In this document: piece by piece, positions 16,960 through 23,929 of the stretch
Layout: each line of letters opens with the position of its first letter
Numbering within the stretch: the stretch's first letter is position 1
Assembly: GCA_019639195.1 (NCBI GenBank)
Contig: JAHBSI010000003.1
Location: 434,001-498,000, forward strand
Direction: 5' to 3'
From: Acidobacteriota bacterium
GTDB lineage: Bacteria > Acidobacteriota > Blastocatellia > Pyrinomonadales > Pyrinomonadaceae
Length of the DNA: 64,000 nucleotides
The notes under the pieces: generated by a model
Databases searched by the model: none
Told to the model about the DNA's origin: nothing
What the model saw: only the letters and a program-made list of their open reading frames with translations
Program-made: the position numbers and the translations under genes

Positions 16960-17027
16960 ATAAGAGCACTCCAACCTTTGCCTATCTCCACCAAAAGCTA
17001 ACCGAATTGTCTTCGCCTGAAGGTTAG
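16960..17027 (+). pseudogene. Broken 3' end of a DUF7831-like gene
   Basis: The frame ends TFAYLHQKLTELSSPEG, closely matching the end of the intact DUF7831 protein at 16029-16421 (TFAHLQKRLTEIASE). The stop is followed at a similar distance by the second copy of the hairpin leader. The rest of the gene is missing. This is best read as a segmental duplication of the DUF7831 3' end plus leader, after which the gene copy decayed. Confidence 0.55.
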
Positions 17028-17060
17028 CTTCACCCGTTTATCCCGTATTGTCCTCGCCGG

Positions 17061-17143
17061 AACTTGAGAGGGATTTTCGAGCCTGAATGAAAGTGACTTT
17101 TTATTCAGGGCTTTGAAAGCGCTGCCCTCAATACCACGCGTTT
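17061..17143 (+). promoter_or_regulatory. Duplicated hairpin leader, copy 2
   Basis: The second copy of the 27-base block lies at 17061-17087. Its hairpin is longer: CCTGAAT at 17082-17088 pairs with ATTCAGG at 17103-17109, with AAAG/CTTT pairing inside the loop. Loop sequences differ between the copies while the CCTGAA/TTCAGG stem is kept. It precedes the 552-residue gene by about 90 bases. Confidence 0.6.
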
Positions 17144-17175
17144 TCTCGGATCTCTCGATTCCGACATAGGAAGTT

Positions 17176-18834
17176 ATGGCAGAACAATTGAGTATCGAAC
17201 AGCTTAGAAAATTCGCACCGCAGGGCCCGATCCTGGCATTCTCACCGCTCAATACAGGGTCCCCGATGCAGGACTGGTGTGCACATCTCGGGAACAATCC
17301 GTTCCGCCGAAGGGAGCTTGAAGAGTTCGCGATCCTCGGCGATGTAGTTGTCAGGATTGCCGACGAACTCGAACCTGAACCGTTAGATCGCGTGCGAATA
17401 ATGTCGCTTGAATACGCGGTTCGAGTTCTCGGCAATGAGGACGATGGGCGCGAGTTTGTTCGGTGTGTAAAGGCCATCGTAAGCCCCGATGCCGGCCAGT
17501 TCGAATACGAGCAGATAGCGGCATATTACTACGGAGAGATCAGGAAACGAGGCTCAAGCGAAGTGCTCGGGGAAATGGGTCTTCTCGGCATGCAGCTTGA
17601 GGCTGTAACGGCGACCAATTCGGACCGCGAGGTCTCGTTTGAAGAGTTCGATCGGGCCGAGCAGAAGCTCACGGTTGCTGACCAACGAAGGGTGCACGAG
17701 GCAGCAAAAACTCGCAAGCCGCTCCCACCGCGATGCAAGGATTTCGATGATGAAATGAAGGCGGTTCTGGCACGAGTCGGACGGCAGAAGGTCAGGAGAA
17801 TGATCTATGACGATCTCGCATCCTACTACCTTGAGGACGGCGACAAATCGATCGAAGAACTGGATCGCGACTTTCTCACATTTGAGAACATCGAGCAGTA
17901 CGACGAGAACGGAATTATAGGTCTGACAATGAACGGCGGACAGCGTTCGGTAGTGGTTTTCGATGTCGATTGTGAAGTCGATGCGTCGTGTTTGCCGCCC
18001 GAAGCAAGACACCTGGCGTCCGAGGTCGGAAAGCTGTTTGTCGGCCACGCGATGGGCGGGAACGCGGCACAAAACGCGCGACGAATGATAGCCGAAGCGT
18101 GGGCGGATCAGACACGATCGGCGATACCGGTTTCAAGCTGGAGTGAGCCTTCAAAACACCCGTTATCCGACCAGGAATTCGAGGAATGGCTCTCGCTTTC
18201 TCTTGACAGGATCTACGACCGAAAAGTGGTTCGCTCGGTCCGCAGGTTATTCACACTCAGCAAAGGAACGGCGGTTGAATTTATCACCGATCAGGAGATC
18301 AATCCGGACTTCGAAGAGATGCAGTACGCAGGCGCGGTTCTCAGACTTTTATGGCGTCGGCAGTATTCGGATTTTCATTTGAGGAGCCTTCGCCATGAAG
18401 CGTATCAGGAACTGTATCTTGCTATTCGCGGCACCTCGGATACCGCCGAAGTAGCCGAGCTTAAGAAACAGGCGTACGCGGATTTCAAGGAGCGCAACCG
18501 GCTCTCGCTGAAAGAATTCACGGCACTGAACACGGTAGCGAAATCCCAGGAAGTACGGTTGCGAGATCGGTTCTCGCAAGGGGCAAGACAATGGCTTCGG
18601 AAGATCGAAAGGGCCTCGTCCGGAGGGCTTCGGTTTCTCAAGTTTTCACTCTATAACGATCCGGAAGCTAAGGCGCTTACACGTCAGGAGAAACAGCGGC
18701 TTTGGGACGCGGTTCGCACGCGAGAAGCTGAACTGAGATTGCAAGCCTCGACGGCTCTGGCACACCGGCAGCAGAACCTCTTTTCGCAGCCCGCCAACCA
18801 GATCCGACAGGTTCACGTCGTTCCTTCGGCCTAG
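17176..18834 (+). CDS. Uncharacterised 552-residue protein
   Basis: I do not recognise a family. The protein is soluble, rich in charged helices (Arg and Glu), without signal peptide, membrane segment or obvious catalytic motif. It has a mixed N-terminal part (LRKFAPQGPILAFSPLNTGS), a possible beta segment in the middle (GGQRSVVVFDVDCEVDASCL) and a helical C-terminus with LNTVAKSQEVRLRDRFSQGA. AGGAAG precedes the ATG. It stands between two SSB genes and behind the duplicated leader, so it belongs to the same early-entry block; a role in handling incoming DNA is possible but unproven. Confidence 0.8.
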   Translation: MAEQLSIEQLRKFAPQGPILAFSPLNTGSPMQDWCAHLGNNPFRRRELEEFAILGDVVVRIADELEPEPLDRVRIMSLEYAVRVLGNEDDGREFVRCVKAIVSPDAGQFEYEQIAAYYYGEIRKRGSSEVLGEMGLLGMQLEAVTATNSDREVSFEEFDRAEQKLTVADQRRVHEAAKTRKPLPPRCKDFDDEMKAVLARVGRQKVRRMIYDDLASYYLEDGDKSIEELDRDFLTFENIEQYDENGIIGLTMNGGQRSVVVFDVDCEVDASCLPPEARHLASEVGKLFVGHAMGGNAAQNARRMIAEAWADQTRSAIPVSSWSEPSKHPLSDQEFEEWLSLSLDRIYDRKVVRSVRRLFTLSKGTAVEFITDQEINPDFEEMQYAGAVLRLLWRRQYSDFHLRSLRHEAYQELYLAIRGTSDTAEVAELKKQAYADFKERNRLSLKEFTALNTVAKSQEVRLRDRFSQGARQWLRKIERASSGGLRFLKFSLYNDPEAKALTRQEKQRLWDAVRTREAELRLQASTALAHRQQNLFSQPANQIRQVHVVPSA

Positions 18835-18860
18835 AAGTTGAATTGCAAAAACATTTGAAA

Positions 18861-18929
18861 GGGAGCGGCGGTCAGGCAAGTGGCGGAAATACAGGTTCCG
18901 CCCGCGAAATAGCCGGGCCGCCGCTTCCC
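18861..18929 (+). promoter_or_regulatory. Strong nested stem-loop upstream of SSB copy 2
   Basis: The outer stem pairs GGGAGCGGCGG (18861-18871) with CCGCCGCTTCCC (18918-18929, one bulged base); the inner stem pairs GGCGGAA (18882-18888) with TTCCGCC (18896-18902). There is no T-run after it, so it is not a standard terminator. Directly after it the ribosome-site block GGAGCAAAAATTA occurs twice in tandem (18934-18946 and 18953-18965), the second just before the ssb ATG. Confidence 0.65.
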
Positions 18930-18968
18930 GGACGGAGCAAAAATTAACCAAAGGAGCAAAAATTACCC

Positions 18969-19412
18969 ATGTCTGCATCGATCTCAATTTTAGGAAACGC
19001 GGGACGCGACGTAAGCCTGCGCTACTCGGAAAAAGGTACGGCGGTCGCGAGTTTCCCGATTGCCTCAAACTCGTTCAAGAACGGTCCCGAAGGGCGTGTT
19101 CAGGTCACTCACTGGTTCAACGTGACGGCGTTCGGCAAAACCGCCGAAACGCTGGCCGAACACGTCAAGAAGGGAACCCATCTTTTGATCCACGGCAGGC
19201 TTTCGTTCAACCCGTGGCTCACGGAAAAAGGCGATCCCCGATCGGGTGCCGAGGTGGCACTTTTCTCGTTCGAGTTTGTCGGAGGAAACCGTTCCGAAGG
19301 ACAGGAATCGGGCGGAACCGACAACCATAATCCGGAGTCTACAACGCCGGAATATTCAGGCCCGGTGAATACCGAAACCGAGCCAGACGAACCTTTTGTA
19401 GATCAGTTCTAA
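18969..19412 (+). CDS. ssb: Single-stranded DNA-binding protein, copy 2
   Basis: 147 residues. OB fold as in copy 1: SASISILGNAGRDVSLRY, AVASFPIASNSFKNGPEG, HWFNVTAFGKTAETLAEHVK and LLIHGRLSFNPWLTEKG. Its tail is acidic and ends TETEPDEPFVDQF, closer to the partner-recruiting tip of chromosomal SSBs than copy 1. Two SSBs within 3.5 kb on one element suggests either different partners or a duplication; the sequences are clearly related but not identical. Two ribosome sites precede the ATG. Confidence 0.95.
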   Translation: MSASISILGNAGRDVSLRYSEKGTAVASFPIASNSFKNGPEGRVQVTHWFNVTAFGKTAETLAEHVKKGTHLLIHGRLSFNPWLTEKGDPRSGAEVALFSFEFVGGNRSEGQESGGTDNHNPESTTPEYSGPVNTETEPDEPFVDQF

Positions 19413-19502
19413 GACCGATTCCGGCTCAACGTCAGAGCTATTTGTGGGCATCGCAGTATATCTCGGTGCCCGATTCATTTGTATTTCTTCCTGAGGTGAG
19501 CC

Positions 19503-20156
19503 ATGACCGCACTGAAGCTTGTAAGAGAAAACGGCAGTCCCGATGCGGCCGAGACATACACGCCGATCGTGTCGATATACGCGGACGCTTCGTGCCTCCG
19601 GAACGGGTCGTCGGATCCATCAGCGGGCTGCGGAGCGGTGATAGTAGATCGCAACCGAATGGACCTAAAGATCCTTGCAAAATACCTCGGCCCGATGACG
19701 AACCAGCAGGCAGAAATACTCGCCTGCGTGAAAGCTCTTGAAGAACTTCGCCGTCCCTGTCGTGTCGAAATATTCTCCGATTCGCGATATGTGATCGACA
19801 CGATGAACGGCAGGAATCGTATGAAGACCAACCGCACTTTCTGGGGACGGCTGGTCGAGCAAAGCTTCGGCCATCACATCACCTGGCGATGGGTCAAAGG
19901 ACACGACGGACTCCTGTTCCAGGAGGCCGCCGACCGGCTCGCCCGTGCGGCTTCGACCGCTCAAACCGATCTGCTTTCCGATGATATAGATCTGCTGAGG
20001 GAGCATCTTTCGGATGAGAATAGTCAGTTGAATATCCGCTCATTCGAGATCGAGCTTCATAAGATCATCAGCCGCTACACGACTTTCGGCCATCCGGTCA
20101 ATTCGCATTCGACTTTCGACGGAGTCGCGTCACTTCCTTCAGCGTTTTCCGCTTAG
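19503..20156 (+). CDS. rnhA: Ribonuclease HI
   Basis: 217 residues. The N-terminal 150 residues are RNase HI: VSIYADASCLRNGSSDPSAG (first catalytic Asp), TNQQAEILACVKAL (Glu), VEIFSDSRYVIDTMNG (Asp), WRWVKGHDG and EAADRLARAA (last Asp). The enzyme cuts RNA in RNA-DNA hybrids, useful for primer or R-loop removal when an element replicates from a single strand. A 60-residue C-terminal extension of unknown role follows. Its 3' end overlaps the convergent RHH-like gene by 18 bases. Confidence 0.93.
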   Translation: MTALKLVRENGSPDAAETYTPIVSIYADASCLRNGSSDPSAGCGAVIVDRNRMDLKILAKYLGPMTNQQAEILACVKALEELRRPCRVEIFSDSRYVIDTMNGRNRMKTNRTFWGRLVEQSFGHHITWRWVKGHDGLLFQEAADRLARAASTAQTDLLSDDIDLLREHLSDENSQLNIRSFEIELHKIISRYTTFGHPVNSHSTFDGVASLPSAFSA

Positions 20157-20426
20157 ATCGGGTGCCGATAAGGTTCTTGTCTTGCTCCAACTCTTGAAGG
20201 CTGAGTCCCGCTCGAAAAGCAGGTTCAGAGCATATTCGATCACGTCGTCGGTCGTGACCTTCGTGTTCATTTGCTCGCCGGAGAATTGAAGGTATCTCTT
20301 CAGTTTTTGATCGGTGCTGTCGAGGATCTTGGCGTTGATCCGAACGTAGTTGAGGCGTTTGATCCGAAGCATCGGACGTTCCTGTCTGAACTTCGCTGAG
20401 GGGTTTGTTTCGGGCGTTGTTGACAT
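20139..20426 (-). CDS. Small RHH-like relaxosome accessory candidate
   Basis: 95 residues. A short strand (RLNYVRINAKIL) followed by two helices (STDQKLKRYLQFSGEQ and TTDDVIEYALNLLFERD) fits a ribbon-helix-helix-type DNA-binding protein, as in relaxosome accessory proteins. It is transcribed away from the inverted-repeat region at 20490-20620 and the relaxase operon on the other side. Family assignment is from the predicted fold pattern only. Confidence 0.6.
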   Translation of the reverse strand: MSTTPETNPSAKFRQERPMLRIKRLNYVRINAKILDSTDQKLKRYLQFSGEQMNTKVTTDDVIEYALNLLFERDSAFKSWSKTRTLSAPDLSGKR

Positions 20427-20489
20427 AGCTTTTGATCGACTCCTTTTGCGGTGGTAGTAGTAGCCGCGAGGCGTGCAATCAACTCATGT

Positions 20490-20762
20490 GCCAGCGAGAC
20501 TTTGTCTCGGAAGGAGGTGATAAGCCCCGGGGTCTTTGGCGTGAAAACAAGCCGCTGGACGCCGGCTGGTTCAAAAATGCGTAAAAGCCTGCTGTCACCG
20601 TACGACAGGATAGACCGGCTTTTCGTTTCGTATTTCCTGTAAGTGCTCACGGATGCAAAGGTTTAAGGCTTGTACACAACGTACACGAGTGCGAATACAA
20701 GTCCGCGAATTCAGATACGGTGCGTAAATTGCTTGATCTCGCTTCGAATCGTTCGTACACAA
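20490..20762. other. Candidate origin of transfer (oriT) region
   Basis: The gap between the divergent accessory genes carries several short inverted repeats: CGAGAC/GTCTCG at 20495-20509, AGCCG/CGGCT at 20550-20567, and CTGTC/GACAG at 20592-20608. GTACAC occurs at 20672, 20681 and 20755. Clusters of inverted repeats beside the mob genes are the usual place for oriT and its nic site, but no known nic sequence is recognisable, so the exact site is unknown. Antisense frames through this region are not convincingly protein-like. Confidence 0.4.
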
Positions 20763-20807
20763 AGGCGGAGCTCCTTTTAACGAAATGAGCGGTTCGACGA
20801 GACGAAT

Positions 20808-21455
20808 ATGAGGAAGCGAGAACGAGACAGCATCGCCAACAAGTTACACGGAATCTCCGACGAGAAACCCGGACAGCCCATTACCATCAGACCCTTCGAA
20901 TCGGACGAAGAAAAGCTCGACGAACTGGTCAAGGAAACGGGAGAAGAAAGATCCCTCTTGGTCCGCAAGATGATCCGCTTTGCCCTGTCGGACAAGTACG
21001 AACATTTCAGCGCGAATCCATGCAGGGACAGGCTAGATCTGCTAGTCGAACAAAGCCGCAAAGACGAGACCGGATCCGAACGCCTTACGGAGATTCTCGA
21101 TCGGCTAAAAACTCTCGAAGAGAGCGAGAAACTTGAACCGCAAAATACATCGGTTTTCCTGCGGGAGATCTATTCGCTGTCGGGCCTCTCGGTCCTTGTG
21201 CTGAACATCATCTTAAGCCGTATGATCGAGCTCACTTCACCGAAGGAAACAGGTAAGGAAAACATCAAACTTATTACCGACGGCACAATGCAGGCGGTTA
21301 TCTCTCAGACAATCCTCGACCTCGACAAATGCTGTTCCTTCCACGGCATCGACTCCGGGCCGCAGCTGATGGATGAACTGTACTTCGCAACGCGGCTTCG
21401 CGGGCTCGTCCCGTCGAAACCGGATGGAGTAACTCCCGAATCGAAACCGCTATGA
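20808..21455 (+). CDS. MobC-like mobilisation accessory protein
   Basis: 215 residues. The N-terminal part (PITIRPFESDEEKLDELVKE, ERSLLVRKMIRFALSDKYEH) has the strand-helix-helix pattern of RHH/MobC-type DNA-binding proteins. A coiled-coil-like middle (ERLTEILDRLKTLEESEKLE) and a more hydrophobic helix (SGLSVLVLNIILSRMIEL) follow. It overlaps the relaxase start by four bases (ATGA), so it likely loads or modulates the relaxase at oriT. No closer family name can be supported. Confidence 0.7.
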   Translation: MRKRERDSIANKLHGISDEKPGQPITIRPFESDEEKLDELVKETGEERSLLVRKMIRFALSDKYEHFSANPCRDRLDLLVEQSRKDETGSERLTEILDRLKTLEESEKLEPQNTSVFLREIYSLSGLSVLVLNIILSRMIELTSPKETGKENIKLITDGTMQAVISQTILDLDKCCSFHGIDSGPQLMDELYFATRLRGLVPSKPDGVTPESKPL

Positions 21456-23842
21456 GAGTCGTCGCAAGCGTGCAGGCGAAAAGAGGAAGCTCGCGCGGTC
21501 TGGTTCATTACATAGCCCATAGCAAAGTCGATCCCGAAAGAGAGCCGCAGAATTCGCGCGAGATCTTTAACGCTTTCGCCGACGAACTCTCCGTAAAAAG
21601 TGCCAACAACTCGATGAGGGTCGGTATCGCTAAAGGCCGGCCTTCGAACGATGAGCTGCACCATCTCGTTCTTTCATTTCGGGACGACGACTACCGGAAG
21701 ATAGGGACTAACGAAGCGGGGCGAAAGAAAGCCTTGAAGGAGACCACTCGCGCGGCGATGAAGAGCTTTGAAACTTCCATAAATGCAGAGCGACTTTTAT
21801 GGACTGCGGCGGTGCATCGCAACACAAGGAACCCGCACGTTCACATCGCGATCCAAAAACAATATCTCACCAAAGAAATAGAGAGAAAAACCATGACAAA
21901 GATCCCGCGAGAAGCTCTTCCTCACTATGTGGTTCGCGACAACGAAATAGTGCTGGTTAATGGGCACCTGATCGACGCAGCGACCGAGAAAATGGAAGCC
22001 ATCATCGGCCGCGAGCGGATGCATGATAAAGCTCCGAAAAGGTCGGAGAGGGGAACGACTTTCGAGGAGAGAAAATTAGCTATGCGGATCGCCGAAGAGC
22101 GTAAGATTCTGGCAAGAGGAATAGTTGCGGAATACGAGCTTCTTCGCATCGAGACCAGGATCGAGTCTTTGCTGGATCGCGGCGGTAAAATGCGGTTCAC
22201 GGTAAGCGATCCCGTCACCGGCAGAAAAAAACGCCTTTCTCTTCAGGAACTCCAGAAACACGACACCAGAAACGAAACCGGCGAACCAACACAAGCCGAA
22301 CGGCAGATCCGGACGATCCTTCACAAAATGCTTGCGAAGGAGGAGGCCGCAAAGCAGCAGCTTCAAAACGAATATCCCGAGGTGATCCGGGACGCAAAGC
22401 TGATCCGAGGCGAGTATAAGAAGAGCGGCCGCCAGCTTCCGATTCCTCTGCTTTCAAAAGAGGAAGTCGACAGGCTTCAGGAGCATTTTTTTGAGACATC
22501 TGACGTTCGCCGATTCTCGTACCTTGAAAGGATCAGGACGGAACTGGTGAGATCGGGTGAAGTAGAGCCTCGAAGCCGCGAGGATCTTCGGTCGATCCTC
22601 GCACAGAAAAACATCTCCGAACTTCGGTCACAGCTGAGCGAAAAGATGCACAAAGAACTGAGCGAGAAAGGCTACTATCTCCGGATCGAAATCGACGAAC
22701 GGTCGGTGTCGCTCGCAGACCTGGATCGGGAGCAAAAGGATCAAGGCAATTCGCCACATTCTTTCCTTGAAAAGGTGAAGGCAGCAGCAACGCGATTATC
22801 CAAGAATCGAGCGGTGTCAGCACAAGCGACTCCGACAGACCCCCTACGCGACCAGGTCGCCGCGAAACTGACCGGGCAGCTGGCGAGCATCAAGAAAGAA
22901 GGAAAGGCCGAACAGAACAAGGCGAAGATCCTTGCCGGTATGCTGAACGCCAATCCGGAGAATGGCACTATCGATCCATCATATTCACGGCAACAGATCG
23001 CGGAGGTCGAGAAACTGTCGGTTCAGTTGAGACTAAAGAGTGACTACGAAAACAGCTGGAAACATCAACGCTCGATGATCGAATCAGCCAGAAGCGATTC
23101 CATCGCATTTCGAAAACTAATGAAGGCCGATCCGCCGACTGACTTCACTGAGCATAGCATCGTCGCGGGGCGAGCCATTGCCAGGGAGATCGTTGCGAGA
23201 ATTGAGTTCGATCAGGCTAAAGACGACCTGAGATCGTTCCAGGATGGGAAGCGATTTCAGAAGGTCGCGATGGAAGATAAGCGGTCGAATAGCACTTCGT
23301 ATTTGAGCCTGCACGATGTCGATCTGCCTCAAAGAAACTCATTGTTCGACAGGGCGATCAACGAACTTTTCGAAAGCCGCGAGCAGCGAAAACTTCGCCG
23401 CACGGTCTCAGGCCTTGTCGAAGATAAAGAGCTGAGACTGAAAGACGATGTAACGGCGGCGAAAGAGATTATGGTGTCGGCTTCGCGTGTAGCGTCGGAG
23501 TTCAAGGAATTTTCGTACTTCGGGCTGAGAAGCGAATCGGTTTATCAGCCGATCTTCACGCATCCTGAGATCACGATTTTAGAGTCTCGTATCTCGAAAA
23601 CCCGCAACCCAAAAGAAGCCGAACGGCTGCGATCGCTTGTGGAGGCTGCTGAGGATCGATCGATACGTTCCGTCGGCGAACTGTTGCGAGACTTCGAGTC
23701 CCCGAAAACAATTCATGCTGAAGTTAAGGAGATCGATATTCCGAAGCACGACCCGGCAGATGAAAACCGGAAGCAAGGGGACTTGGAGCGGACAACGTCT
23801 ATTCGTCGGCCCCAACACGTGATCGAGGGCCCTTTTCGATAG
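21452..23842 (+). CDS. Relaxase, MobA/VirD2-like
   Basis: 796 residues. The N-terminal domain holds the relaxase core: GLVHYIAHSK (candidate nicking Tyr at about 25), LHHLVLSFRDDDYRK (motif II region) and the metal-binding motif III WTAAVHRNTRNPHVHIAI (about 117-134). Relaxases nick oriT and stay bound to the 5' end during transfer. The remaining 600 residues are charged and helical with no recognised domain, unlike a TraI-type helicase fusion. It follows the MobC-like gene with a 4-base overlap. Confidence 0.88.
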   Translation: MRVVASVQAKRGSSRGLVHYIAHSKVDPEREPQNSREIFNAFADELSVKSANNSMRVGIAKGRPSNDELHHLVLSFRDDDYRKIGTNEAGRKKALKETTRAAMKSFETSINAERLLWTAAVHRNTRNPHVHIAIQKQYLTKEIERKTMTKIPREALPHYVVRDNEIVLVNGHLIDAATEKMEAIIGRERMHDKAPKRSERGTTFEERKLAMRIAEERKILARGIVAEYELLRIETRIESLLDRGGKMRFTVSDPVTGRKKRLSLQELQKHDTRNETGEPTQAERQIRTILHKMLAKEEAAKQQLQNEYPEVIRDAKLIRGEYKKSGRQLPIPLLSKEEVDRLQEHFFETSDVRRFSYLERIRTELVRSGEVEPRSREDLRSILAQKNISELRSQLSEKMHKELSEKGYYLRIEIDERSVSLADLDREQKDQGNSPHSFLEKVKAAATRLSKNRAVSAQATPTDPLRDQVAAKLTGQLASIKKEGKAEQNKAKILAGMLNANPENGTIDPSYSRQQIAEVEKLSVQLRLKSDYENSWKHQRSMIESARSDSIAFRKLMKADPPTDFTEHSIVAGRAIAREIVARIEFDQAKDDLRSFQDGKRFQKVAMEDKRSNSTSYLSLHDVDLPQRNSLFDRAINELFESREQRKLRRTVSGLVEDKELRLKDDVTAAKEIMVSASRVASEFKEFSYFGLRSESVYQPIFTHPEITILESRISKTRNPKEAERLRSLVEAAEDRSIRSVGELLRDFESPKTIHAEVKEIDIPKHDPADENRKQGDLERTTSIRRPQHVIEGPFR

Positions 23843-23929
23843 GCGGCTTTCGGCAAGCGAAAAAGGCACACCGCTTGCACATACCTCATTGCACCGGAAG
23901 GCCGATAAGGGCACCCGTGCATTGAGAAT

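Noticed and set aside
20300-20650. 116-codon minus-strand frame overlapping the RHH-like gene and oriT candidate
   Set aside because: Only its first 70 residues look plausible, the rest is a shadow of the RHH-like gene, and it runs through inverted repeats.
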